The notes under the pieces are model-generated. The model did not search any database and had not been told where the DNA came from. It was given only the letters and a program-made list of their open reading frames with translations. The position numbers and the translations under genes are program-made. A stretch of 64,000 bases of DNA from Psychrobacillus glaciei (GTDB lineage Bacteria; Bacillota; Bacilli; Bacillales_A; Planococcaceae). Numbering within the stretch: the first letter of the stretch is position 1; the number at the start of each line of letters is the position of its first letter. Below, one piece after another: positions 29,436 through 37,644 of this stretch. Location of the stretch: positions 2,914,001-2,978,000 of the forward strand of contig NZ_CP031223.1 of the NCBI RefSeq assembly GCF_008973485.1, given 5' to 3'.

Positions 29436-30260
29436 TTATTTCACCGGAACGACTGCTCCATTCCATTTCTCAAGGATGAAATCTTGAATCTCTTTTGATT
29501 TCAAAGCTTCTACAAGTTTCTTAATTGCTGGTTTATTTTCATCGCCTTTACGAACTGCGATAATATTAACATATGGAGATTCTTTATCTTCTAACGCGAT
29601 TGAATCTTTAATTGGGTTTAGTCCAGCATCAATTGCATAGTTAGAGTTGATAAGAACTGCGTCGCCTTCACCGTTTTCATAAAGCTGAACTAAAAGGGCT
29701 GCTTCATAATTTGCGTCAAACTTTAAATTTTTAGGATTTTCAACAACGTCTTTAACTTCCGCTGTCGTTTTATCAATACCATCTTTAAGTTTAATCAAAC
29801 CTTTTGCTTCTAATAAAGATAAAATACGACCGTGGTCCGCAACAGAGTTACTCATAATAATAGTAGCGCCTTCAGGTAACTCTTCTAGTGATTTATATTT
29901 TTTTGAGTAAACACCGATTGGTTCAATATGAATGCCACCTGCGTTAACAAAATCATAGCCATTGTCTTTAATTTGAGACTCTAAATAAGGAATGTGTTGG
30001 AAGTAATTAGCATCCAATTCTTTCGATTCTAGATCTTTGTTTGGTAAGATATAGTCTTGGTATGTTTCAATTTTAAGGTCAATACCTTCCTTCGCTAGTA
30101 TTGGTTTTACTTGCTCTAGAATTTCTGCATGAGGAACATTAGAAGCTCCTACTACTAATTTAGTATTTTCTTCCGCGCCATTACTACTATCTTTTGTACC
30201 ACAAGCAGCTAAAGCTAATAAACTTACTGCTAATAATGCTCCTACTAATAACTTTTTCAT
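29436..30260 (-). CDS. metQ: Methionine ABC transporter substrate-binding lipoprotein
   Basis: 274-residue NlpA/MetQ family binding protein for methionine. Signal peptide with lipobox LLALAACG near residue 14-21, so it is anchored to the outer face of the membrane through Cys20. The family segments GASNVPHAEILEQVKPIL near residue 38 and DYILPNKDLESKELDANYFQ near 68 are visible. Third gene of metN-metP-metQ, controlled by the SAM riboswitch upstream. Confidence 0.94.
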   Translation of the reverse strand: MKKLLVGALLAVSLLALAACGTKDSSNGAEENTKLVVGASNVPHAEILEQVKPILAKEGIDLKIETYQDYILPNKDLESKELDANYFQHIPYLESQIKDNGYDFVNAGGIHIEPIGVYSKKYKSLEELPEGATIIMSNSVADHGRILSLLEAKGLIKLKDGIDKTTAEVKDVVENPKNLKFDANYEAALLVQLYENGEGDAVLINSNYAIDAGLNPIKDSIALEDKESPYVNIIAVRKGDENKPAIKKLVEALKSKEIQDFILEKWNGAVVPVK

Positions 30261-30321
30261 TTCATATTCTCCCCTTTTTATCTTTTTAATGTATCTGATC
30301 GAGTAAACTCGTTAACACCAA

Positions 30322-30990
30322 TTATCTTTTATCAATTCTAGACGTAATGAAATCGCCAATCCATTGAATAATAAATACCACAATCAAAATAAGAATGGTT
30401 GCAACTAGGGTAACATCCCCTCTAGTGCGTTGAAATCCATCTAAAAACGCTAGGGTACCAAGACCACCAGCACCTATAATGCCCGCCATCGCTGTATACC
30501 CTACTAACGAAATACAGGTAACGGTAATACCAGAAACTAAAGATGGCAACGATTCTGGCAATAAAACCTTCCATATAATAGTAGAAGTTTTTGCCCCCAT
30601 CGATTTGGCTGCTTCTAAAACACCTTTGTCAATCTCTCGAAGTCCAATTAATACCATTCGTGCATAAAACGGTGCTGCTCCTATAACAAGCGCTGGAAAT
30701 GCAGCATTGGGACCACGTATTGTACCGACCATAAATTTTGTTAAAGGAATCAGTAAAATAATTAAAATAATAAATGGAATGGAGCGGAATATATTCACAA
30801 CTGATCCTGTAAGCCAGTTAGCCAACTTATTGGACCATGCTTGATGTGGACTAGTTAAAAATAAAATAAGACCGAGTGCCAACCCAATAACAAATGTTAG
30901 TAAAGTTGATATAGCTGTCATATAAAGTGTTTCTAGTGCAGCATCCCACATCTTTGGCCAATCAACATTAGGAAAAAGCGTATTAATCAT
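30322..30990 (-). CDS. metP: Methionine ABC transporter permease
   Basis: 222-residue MetI-type permease with five membrane helices. The EAA loop that contacts MetN is visible as GVLEAAKSMGAKTSTIIWKV near residue 132. It overlaps the metN 3' end by 8 bases, so the two are translated together. Full length. Confidence 0.94.
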   Translation of the reverse strand: MINTLFPNVDWPKMWDAALETLYMTAISTLLTFVIGLALGLILFLTSPHQAWSNKLANWLTGSVVNIFRSIPFIILIILLIPLTKFMVGTIRGPNAAFPALVIGAAPFYARMVLIGLREIDKGVLEAAKSMGAKTSTIIWKVLLPESLPSLVSGITVTCISLVGYTAMAGIIGAGGLGTLAFLDGFQRTRGDVTLVATILILIVVFIIQWIGDFITSRIDKR

Positions 30991-32008
30991 TGTTGATCAC
31001 CTCTGTATTTACTTTTTGTTCGTGTATGAATCGAATTCCTTCATCAATCGCTTTAGCATCACCGTCTAATTGAAGAATTAGTGTTCCATATGCTCCGCTT
31101 TTCGTATGCGATATATTACCTTGCACAATATTTACTTCAAGATCGAATTGCTTTATTAATCTGGAGAGGATTGGTTGCTCTGTTTGATCTCCAACAAAAA
31201 CAAGTTTTATCAACTTCCCATTTGGATATAACTCTCCCAAGTTTTGTATCGTCTGTTTCGCTTGGTTCGTTTCGGAGACCTGTGAAACAAATCGCTTAGT
31301 GATGGCTTGCTGAGGATTTTGGAAAACTTCTAAAACATCTCCCTCTTCTACGACAAGACCATTTTCCATTACCGCTACCCTGTTACAAATTTTTTGAATG
31401 ACTTGCATTTCATGAGTAATCAAGACGATTGTTAACCCCAATTTTTCATTAATACTTACCAATAAATCTAAAATCGAATCAGTCGTTTCCGGATCAAGTG
31501 CAGATGTTGCTTCATCGCAAAGCAGCACTTCTGGACGATTTGCCAATGCTCTAGCAATACCAACTCGTTGCTTCTGACCACCTGATAATTGAGATGGATA
31601 ATAGTCTCCTCGCCCATCCAAACCAACTAGTTCAAGTAGTTCCTTCACCCGGGCAAACCGTTCTACTTTAGATATCCCTGCTATTTCAAGCGGGAAGGAA
31701 ATATTTTCTGCAACCGTTCTTGACCATAAAAGATTAAAATGTTGGAAGATCATACTTACTTTTTGCCTTACTTGACGTAGCTTCTCTTCATTTATGGAAG
31801 TAATTTCTTTATTATTTACGATTATTTGTCCAGAAGTCGGCTTTTCTAATCCATTCAATAATCGGATCATTGTACTTTTACCAGCGCCACTATACCCTAT
31901 AATCCCGAATATTTCACCTTTTTTTATGTCCAGATTTACATCATCCACGGCGACAATTGTTCCTTGTTTCGTACTAAACTTTTTCGAAACATTTTTTAAG
32001 CTAATCAT
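30983..32008 (-). CDS. metN: Methionine ABC transporter ATP-binding protein
   Basis: 341-residue ATPase of the methionine importer. Walker A GYSGAGKSTMIRLL near residue 38, signature LSGGQKQR near residue 140, Walker B VLLCDEATSALDPE near residue 160, H-loop LITHEMQV near 197. The C-terminal 80 residues form the NIL domain that allows feedback inhibition by bound methionine in this family. AAAAGGAGG is 6 bases before the ATG; the leader carries a SAM riboswitch. Confidence 0.95.
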   Translation of the reverse strand: MISLKNVSKKFSTKQGTIVAVDDVNLDIKKGEIFGIIGYSGAGKSTMIRLLNGLEKPTSGQIIVNNKEITSINEEKLRQVRQKVSMIFQHFNLLWSRTVAENISFPLEIAGISKVERFARVKELLELVGLDGRGDYYPSQLSGGQKQRVGIARALANRPEVLLCDEATSALDPETTDSILDLLVSINEKLGLTIVLITHEMQVIQKICNRVAVMENGLVVEEGDVLEVFQNPQQAITKRFVSQVSETNQAKQTIQNLGELYPNGKLIKLVFVGDQTEQPILSRLIKQFDLEVNIVQGNISHTKSGAYGTLILQLDGDAKAIDEGIRFIHEQKVNTEVINND

Positions 32009-32029
32009 GCAAATCCTCCTTTTCTAATA

Positions 32030-32207
32030 AAAAAACCCCTTCTGCAAAAGAGCAGAAGGGGTGTACGTTATCATAAAAAATAACAGTCATCCATTCTCTC
32101 ATTTCCCAAAGCAATTGCTTTGCGTGACTTGGCACCATTTCATTTTCATGACGGTTGCCGGGCTTCATAGGGCACTTCCCTCCACCTCTCTTAATAAGAG
32201 CGACACT
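32030..32207 (-). promoter_or_regulatory. SAM-I riboswitch (S-box) with terminator, metN leader
   Basis: Minus-strand leader. P1 is CTCTTAT (32,194-32,200) with ATGAGAG (32,096-32,102), enclosing the S-box core GAGGTGGAGGGA, GCCCTATGAAGCCCGGCAAC and GGTGCCAA. A strong terminator, ACCCCTTCTGC / GCAGAAGGGGT followed by TTTTTTT, lies at 32,030-32,062, 22 bases before the metN ATG. With SAM bound the aptamer forms and transcription stops; when SAM is low the operon is read. This is the known mechanism of the class. Confidence 0.96.
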
Positions 32208-32234
32208 ATTTAATTATTGTTCTTAGTAAATCGT

Positions 32235-32263
32235 ATTCTATCACGGCACTCATTCCTCGTCAA
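32235..32263 (-). promoter_or_regulatory. Sigma-A promoter of metNPQ
   Basis: TTGACG (32,258-32,263) and TAGAAT (32,235-32,240) with exactly 17 bases between, 35 bases upstream of the riboswitch P1. The -35 hexamer lies within the last codons of yusE. Confidence 0.8.
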
Positions 32264-32570
32264 CACTTTTTATTTTTTCAAATAAATAAGGTACTGACTG
32301 AAATGCGTATATCTTATCATGAACTTTACCATTCTTAGTGATTAATAAACATGGAACACTCTCAATCTCATAATCAATTGCAAGATTTCCTAAAAAGTTT
32401 ATATTCCCTTGACCAATTGGATACTGCACCAATTCCTTTATAACGAGCATCATCTTAGAAGCTACTTGGCAAGTGCCACACATTGGCGTGTATATATATA
32501 AAAGAGAAAGGCCAGGGGTATTTTTAGCTTGCTCCCATTCTACTCGCGTCCATTCATTCACATGCATCAT
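32250..32570 (-). CDS. yusE: Thioredoxin-like protein YusE
   Basis: 106-residue thioredoxin-fold protein, the same length as YusE of B. subtilis. The redox motif is CGTC in YTPMCGTCQVASKM near residue 31, and the cis-proline is in ESVPCLLI near residue 72. Probably a cytosolic thiol-disulfide protein of unknown partner. It directly follows yusF with a 1-base gap. Confidence 0.85.
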   Translation of the reverse strand: MMHVNEWTRVEWEQAKNTPGLSLLYIYTPMCGTCQVASKMMLVIKELVQYPIGQGNINFLGNLAIDYEIESVPCLLITKNGKVHDKIYAFQSVPYLFEKIKSVDEE

Positions 32571-32571
32571 C

Positions 32572-32916
32572 CTAGATTAAAAATTCTTTTTTCACTTTAA
32601 TATTAACACGTTGCAAGATAGAAGCCAAAACTTTGAGCGGGGTTTTTTCTACTTCACCATACATTGGATTAATATATAAATGAATGGCTTCTGGAAATTC
32701 TTTTCTTACTACGGAGCGAATTTGTTCACCTGATTTATCCGCATCCAAAAATGCATAAATCGGTACATCCTCAAACGGACTTAACAGCTCTTCTAGTTTC
32801 ACATTTGATATAGTACCATTTGTACAAATAATTTCAGGGGCTTCCGCAAGAACAGTTAAAAGTCTTAGCTTATCTGATCTTCCTTCAACAAGAATTACTA
32901 TATCAATGAACTCCAT
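32572..32916 (-). CDS. yusF: Toprim domain protein YusF
   Basis: 114 residues that are essentially a single Toprim domain: VEGRSDK near residue 10 (catalytic Glu), NGTISNVKLEE near residue 33, and the DxD motif FLDADKSGEQ near residue 57. Toprim domains act in primases, topoisomerases and small RNases such as RnmV. YusF is related to the RnmV type but its substrate is unknown. ATG preceded by GGTGGGAG. In an operon with yusE. Confidence 0.87.
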   Translation of the reverse strand: MEFIDIVILVEGRSDKLRLLTVLAEAPEIICTNGTISNVKLEELLSPFEDVPIYAFLDADKSGEQIRSVVRKEFPEAIHLYINPMYGEVEKTPLKVLASILQRVNIKVKKEFLI

Positions 32917-33009
32917 TAGCTCCCACCCTATTCCATACTCTCCATTAGTATATGAAAAAGTGCCGCATTATATCAACTCGATTGCCTCAAACTATTATAT
33001 TTTCCATTA

Positions 33010-34016
33010 GCACCACCGATGTCCATAAACCCATAAAATATTGCTATACGCCCATAAACGGATGGCATATGCCCATACCAATTCCATCCAACCCTAAAGC
33101 AATGCTATATGCCCGTAAAGCGAAGCTATCCGCCCGTAAACGGATGGCATAAGCCCATACCAATTCCATAAACCCATAAAGCAGCGCTATATGCCCGTAA
33201 AGTGAAGCTATCCGCCCGTAAACGGATGGCATAAGCCCATACCAATTCCATCCAACCCTAAAGCAGCGCTATATGCCCGTAAAGTGAAGCTATCCGCCCA
33301 TAAACGGATGGCATATGCCCATACCAAAACCATCCAACCCTAAAGCAGCGCTATATGCCCGTAAAGTGAAGCTATCCGCCCGTAAACGGATGGCATAAGC
33401 CCATACCAATTCCATCCACCCATAAAGCAGCGCTATATTCCCGTAAAGCGAGGCTATCCGCCCATAAACAGATGGCATAAGCCCATACCAATTCCATAAA
33501 CCCATAAAGCAGCGCTATATTCCCGTAAAGCGAGGCTATCCACCCGTAAACGGATGGCATAAGCCCATACCAATTCCATCCACCCCTAAAGCAATGCTAT
33601 ATTCCCGTAAAGCGAGGCTATCCACCCGTAAAAGGATGTCTTGTGCCCATACCAATTCCATAAACCCATAAAGTAGTGCTATATGCCCGTAAAGTGAAGC
33701 TATCCGCCCGTAAACGGATGGCATAAGCCCATACCAATTCCATAAACCCATAAAGCAGCGCTATATTCCCGTAAAGCGAGGCTATCCACCCTTTAAAGGA
33801 TGTCATGTGCCCAGACCAATTCCATCCACCCCTAAAGCAATGCTATATTCCCGTAAAGCGAGGCTATCCACCCGTTAAAGGATGTCATGTGCCCAGACCA
33901 TTTCCATAACCCCGTAAAGCGAAGCTATCCGCCCATAAACGGATGGCATAAGCCCATACCAAGTCCATCCACCCCTAAAGTAGTGCTATATGCCCGTTAA
34001 TCTTTGCTATAAAACT
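33010..34016. repeat. Tandem repeat array 2 (about twelve 82 bp units of four monomers)
   Basis: About 1 kb between yusF and gcvH. The 82 bp unit is four monomers of 19, 21, 21 and 21 bases, for example ATGCCCGTAAAGTGAAGCTAT, CCGCCCGTAAACGGATGGCAT, AAGCCCATACCAATTCCAT and CCAACCCTAAAGCAGCGCTAT. The CGGATGGCAT-type monomer recurs near 33,050, 33,132, 33,214, 33,296, 33,378, 33,460, 33,542, 33,624, 33,706, 33,788, 33,870 and 33,932; the last step is one monomer short. Because 82 is not divisible by 3, apparent minus-strand frames recur every 246 bases and are not genes. Confidence 0.93.
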
Positions 34017-34052
34017 CCTTTGATTTCTATAAGCCCATAAACCGTCGTTAAA

Positions 34053-34098
34053 ACCAAAAAAATAGACATCCAATTGACTATCAATTGGATGTCTATTA
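34053..34098 (-). terminator. Terminator after gcvH
   Basis: Perfect 17 bp stem AATAGACATCCAATTGA / TCAATTGGATGTCTATT with a 3-base loop, then TTTTTGGTTTT on the minus strand. Confidence 0.9.
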
Positions 34099-34137
34099 TT
34101 TGATCAAGTAATTCCGAATGGATCGGCGATTACTTTA

Positions 34138-34518
34138 TTATTCTTGAATCAATTCGTCATATTGTTCTGCGGATAATAGTTCATCCATTTCTGATAAATT
34201 AGAAGGTTCTACAACGATCATCCATGCATTTTCATACGGAGATTCGTTTACAAATTCAGGGCTATCTTCTAACTCTGAGTTCACTTCTACTACCTTACCA
34301 CTAATAGGTGCGTAAAGTTCTGATACAGTTTTTACTGATTCTACACTACCAAATGGGTCTCCGGATTTAATATCGTCTCCAACTTGTGGAAGCTCTACAA
34401 ATACGATATCCCCTAATTCTGATTGTGCAAAATGTGTAATACCAATGCGAACTTTACCGTCTTCTGTTTTAACCCATTCGTGCTCTTCTGAGTATTTTAA
34501 GTCTTTAGGTGTTGTCAT
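34138..34518 (-). CDS. gcvH: Glycine cleavage system H protein
   Basis: 126-residue lipoyl carrier protein of glycine cleavage and, in Bacillales, the relay for lipoyl transfer to other complexes. The lipoylated lysine is in [12 protein letters not shown] near residue 62; [15 protein letters not shown] and FVELPQVGD precede it. The ATG follows GAGAGGGG by 7 bases. No other gcv gene is nearby, as in B. subtilis. Confidence 0.95.
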   Translation of the reverse strand: MTTPKDLKYSEEHEWVKTEDGKVRIGITHFAQSELGDIVFVELPQVGDDIKSGDPFGSVESVKTVSELYAPISGKVVEVNSELEDSPEFVNESPYENAWMIVVEPSNLSEMDELLSAEQYDELIQE

Positions 34519-34590
34519 GATATACCCCTCTCAATTTGTTATACATTCATTTATAATATTCACATATTTTCATTGTAAAAACAAGCTACT

Positions 34591-34953
34591 TTATATGCTT
34601 TTCCAAATATGTTCAAACTCTTCTTCCTTGAATCCTAGCGTTAAATGTTCTCCATCAAACACAAGTGGTCTTTTGATTAGCATCCCATCAGAGGAAAGAG
34701 TTTCAATTTGTTCTATTTCTGTCATATTTGGAAGCTTGTCTTTCAATTGCAATTCACGATATTTTGTACCACTCGTATTAAACAATTTTTTTAAATCTAT
34801 TTTAGTTGTAGCTAGAATCTCTTTGATCATTTTTTTTGAAGGAGGTGTTTCAACAATATGATTATTTTCAAATTCAACACCATTATCTCTTAGCCATTTA
34901 CTGGCCTTATTGCATGTACTACACTTTGGATATCCAAAAAATTGAATCGTCAT
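34591..34953 (-). CDS. yusI: ArsC/Spx family protein YusI
   Basis: 120-residue protein of the ArsC/Spx/MgsR thioredoxin-like family, with a CxxC (GYPKCSTCNKASKWL) near residue 7 and the family stretches DLKKLFNTSGTKYREL near residue 53 and DGMLIKRPLV near residue 84. It lacks the features needed to call it Spx, and arsenate reductase activity is only a family default. ATG at 34,953 follows AGGTGAGAG by 4-6 bases; the longer frame to 35,031 has no site. Confidence 0.87.
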   Translation of the reverse strand: MTIQFFGYPKCSTCNKASKWLRDNGVEFENNHIVETPPSKKMIKEILATTKIDLKKLFNTSGTKYRELQLKDKLPNMTEIEQIETLSSDGMLIKRPLVFDGEHLTLGFKEEEFEHIWKSI

Positions 34954-35061
34954 ATCTCTCACCTTTTTTCTTTTTATCATATCATAATACCATGGTAATA
35001 GTATTATGCGACGAGCTTCGCGCAGGAGCACATGGTTTTGACCATTGCTGGCTTACAATGG

Positions 35062-35790
35062 GAAGAAAAACGCTAGCGTCCTTTAAGTGCATTTTGTCTT
35101 CTCTATTTCTAGAGTGCTTTGGACGAAACATTTGCTACACTATTACAGTTAGAGTAATGGATCGTGAAGTGACTGCGTCACTTCACGATCCATTTTTTTT
35201 CGGTAATCTTGTGACGGATGTTTGTCCGTCGCCTTCTTGAAAAATATAAAGACATTATGCATTTGTTTTGGTTAATGAGAGAATAAATCCTTTCCTATTC
35301 TTTTAAAAGCGGATGAAGATGCAATTTCATCCGCTCAGCGCTTCTTTAATAATGGATGCTATCTATTTTTCTCTAGTACCACCTACTCAAATGATACACC
35401 CACTGATCCGTGTATACTGTGTACGGTAAAACTAAAAAAACTAAAGATCTAACCCTTGAAATTATACTATGAATCCTTACTATTACTGGATTCTTAGCGA
35501 TAGCTGGGCAAAATCTTCTTGTTAGGTACTACTCACTTAATAGATTGTAGTGAAAGGTGGCGACTCCAGACGGAGGCCGACAGGATGTTGGTCACGAAGG
35601 TGTTGCCACACGATGTGGCGCTCTTAGCCTTCGTTCCTCGGAAACAGATGTGCCATCGCAAACGACGCGAATGCGGCGCCCCCGCGGAACGCGTCCACCT
35701 AAAACGAAAATCCGCGGTATTATATAATTCTTTAATGTACTATGAACACGGGTTTCGCATTACGATAATCCATATACTTTCTTATCTTTC
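35062..35790. repeat. Composite intergenic repeat, copy C (complete: module 1 plus GC-rich module)
   Basis: Gene-free 730 bases between fadE and yusI. The first half matches copy A (from GCGTCCTTTAAG to TGTGTACGGTAAAA). The second matches the end of copy B, including a GC-rich module at 35,541-35,717 with ends GAAAGGTGGCGACTCC and GCGTCCACCT and its own core. Hairpin GCGGATGAA / TTCATCCGC at 35,309-35,334 differs from copy A by one compensatory pair. A second hairpin GACGGA / TCCGTC is at 35,213-35,230. Confidence 0.82.
35159..35200 (+). terminator. Strong hairpin with T8 inside repeat copy C
   Basis: Perfect 15 bp stem GGATCGTGAAGTGAC / GTCACTTCACGATCC with a 3-base loop, followed by A then T8. 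It has the form of a plus-strand terminator, but no plus-strand gene precedes it. A promoter-like pair, TTGGAC-16-TATTAC, ends 13 bases upstream. Absent from copies A and B. Confidence 0.6.
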
Positions 35791-35825
35791 AAAAAAGCCG
35801 ATTCACATAGAATCGGCTTTTTATC
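35791..35825 (-). terminator. Terminator of the fad operon
   Basis: Perfect 12 bp stem AAAAGCCGATTC / GAATCGGCTTTT with a 5-base loop and T-run on the minus strand, just after the fadE stop. Confidence 0.9.
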
Positions 35826-35829
35826 TTTA

Positions 35830-37611
35830 TTAAACGATGTATTTTTCTGCATCAATTAATTTAACAGATGCTTCACGTTTTTTAAGAATTAAATTATATG
35901 GCGTGTTACGAGTTAATTTACGTAATGCAGAAATCATCATGCGTAAAGTATCACCTTCAACAGATGCAATCAGCGTCTCTTTCGCTGCTTTTTCAATCTC
36001 ATCAAATGCTTCTTGGCAGAAAATTTGTGTATATAGTAGTTTTTGCTGTGCCTTTTCTACTCCATCACGACCAATCGCTTTTTCTGTACGTAATAAAGCA
36101 GATTCCATTGCAAATAAATTATTGGCAATATTTGCGATGTTAACTAATACTTCTTGTTCTGCCTCTAACTTTGTACCAAAACGTTGTGCAGCAAGACCAG
36201 CAGCAAGTAACCCGATTTTCTTCGCATTGGCTACTAGTACTTTTTCTTGTGCAAGTGGCTCTTCACTTACTTCTTCTGGCATCATCATTAACAGCTCTTC
36301 TTGTAAGCTTTGTGCCTTCTGAAGAAGTGGCAACTCACCTTTCATTGCTTTCTTCAAAAACGTACCCGGAACGATAAGACGGTTAATTTCGTTTGTTCCT
36401 TCAAAAATGCGATTAATGCGGGAGTCCCGATAAATGCGCTCCACTTCGTATTCTTGCATAAAGCCATATCCACCGTGAAGCTGAACTGCTTCGTCTGCGA
36501 TATAGTCTAATACTTCTGAACCTACTACTTTATTAATAGAGCATTCAATTGCATACTCCGCAATAGAAGCTGCAATTGCTTTTCCGTCTTTTTGTTCTTC
36601 TTCACTTAATTGACTCATACGATCCTCAAAATATCCAACCGTACGATAGATTAAACTTTCAGTCGCATATAGTTTAGAAGCCATAGTTGCTAATTTTTGT
36701 TTCGTTAAATTAAAAGAAGAGATCGGTGTTTTAAATTGTTGACGCTGGTTTGTATAAGTAATAGCTAATTCAAGTGCACGTTTAGAACCTCCAACAGTAC
36801 CTACCCCTAATTTGTAGCGGCCGATGTTCAATATATTAAAGGCAATTACGTGACCGCGCCCGATTTCCCCTAGTAGGTTTTCCACTGGCACTTCCGCATC
36901 TTGTAAAATAAGTGTTCGAGTGGAAGAAGATTTAATACCCATTTTCTTCTCTTCTGCACCAACGGAAACGCCAGGAAATTCACGGTCTACGATGAATGCG
37001 GAGAATTTATCTCCATCTATTTTTGCATAAACAACAAATACATCTGCGAATCCTGCATTTGTAATCCATTGCTTCTCCCCATTTAAAATGTAATGAGTAC
37101 CTTCTGTATTTAATTTCGCAGTAGTTTTTGCTCCTAATGCATCGGAACCTGAACCTGGCTCTGTTAACGCATAAGCAAAAATTTTCTCACCCGATGCTGA
37201 GTTTGGTAAATACTTTTGTTTTTGCTCTTCATTGCCAAATAAAACGATAGGCAAAGTACCGATTCCTACATGTGCGCCGTGCGTGATAGAAAAACCACCA
37301 GCTACAGATAGTTTCTCTGCAATTAAAGCAGATGAAATTTTATCTAATGCAAGGCCGCCATATTCTTCAGGAATATCAGCTGCAAGTAAACCTAGATCTC
37401 CTGCCTCTTTTAATAAACGGACCGAATGCTCAAACTCGTGATGTTCTAATTTTTCAACAACAGGTAACACTCGACTTTTCACATAGTCATCTGCTGTTTT
37501 AGCAATCATCTTTTGCTCATCAGAAAAATCCTCTGGAGTAAATACTCGACTTGCATCTATGTCTTCTACTAAGAAACTTCCGCCTTTAATTACATCCTTA
37601 ACTACAGTCAT
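35830..37611 (-). CDS. fadE: Acyl-CoA dehydrogenase (FadE/YusJ)
   Basis: 593-residue flavin acyl-CoA dehydrogenase that performs the first oxidation of beta-oxidation. YALTEPGSGSDALGAKTTA near residue 146, KQWITNAGFADVFVVYAK near residue 180, and the catalytic Glu in RIFEGTNEINR near residue 396 are visible. The extra C-terminal 200 residues are typical of the long YusJ type. The ATG at 37,611 follows AGGGGG by 8 bases; the ATG two codons earlier is too close. Third gene of fadN-fadA-fadE. Confidence 0.94.
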   Translation of the reverse strand: MTVVKDVIKGGSFLVEDIDASRVFTPEDFSDEQKMIAKTADDYVKSRVLPVVEKLEHHEFEHSVRLLKEAGDLGLLAADIPEEYGGLALDKISSALIAEKLSVAGGFSITHGAHVGIGTLPIVLFGNEEQKQKYLPNSASGEKIFAYALTEPGSGSDALGAKTTAKLNTEGTHYILNGEKQWITNAGFADVFVVYAKIDGDKFSAFIVDREFPGVSVGAEEKKMGIKSSSTRTLILQDAEVPVENLLGEIGRGHVIAFNILNIGRYKLGVGTVGGSKRALELAITYTNQRQQFKTPISSFNLTKQKLATMASKLYATESLIYRTVGYFEDRMSQLSEEEQKDGKAIAASIAEYAIECSINKVVGSEVLDYIADEAVQLHGGYGFMQEYEVERIYRDSRINRIFEGTNEINRLIVPGTFLKKAMKGELPLLQKAQSLQEELLMMMPEEVSEEPLAQEKVLVANAKKIGLLAAGLAAQRFGTKLEAEQEVLVNIANIANNLFAMESALLRTEKAIGRDGVEKAQQKLLYTQIFCQEAFDEIEKAAKETLIASVEGDTLRMMISALRKLTRNTPYNLILKKREASVKLIDAEKYIV

Positions 37612-37644
37612 GTTCATTTCCCCCTGTTTGAATGATAAATTAGT

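Noticed and set aside
33044..33806. Series of minus-strand frames of 62-71 codons over array 2 (MPSVYGRIASLYGHIALLYG type)
   Set aside because: They are a by-product of the repeat: the unit is 82 bases, so the same frame returns every 246 bases. There is no common start context or ribosome site, and no frame spans the array.
27892..34016. CRISPR array
   Set aside because: Units are contiguous and similar throughout. There are no unique spacers between constant repeats and no cas genes in the window.
34954..35031. Longer N-terminus for YusI
   Set aside because: No ribosome site and beyond the usual length; the ATG at 34,953 has AGGTGAGAG upstream.
35519..35833. 104-codon plus-strand frame in repeat copy C
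   Set aside because: It crosses the GC-rich module and the fad terminator, has no ribosome site and is not open in copy B.
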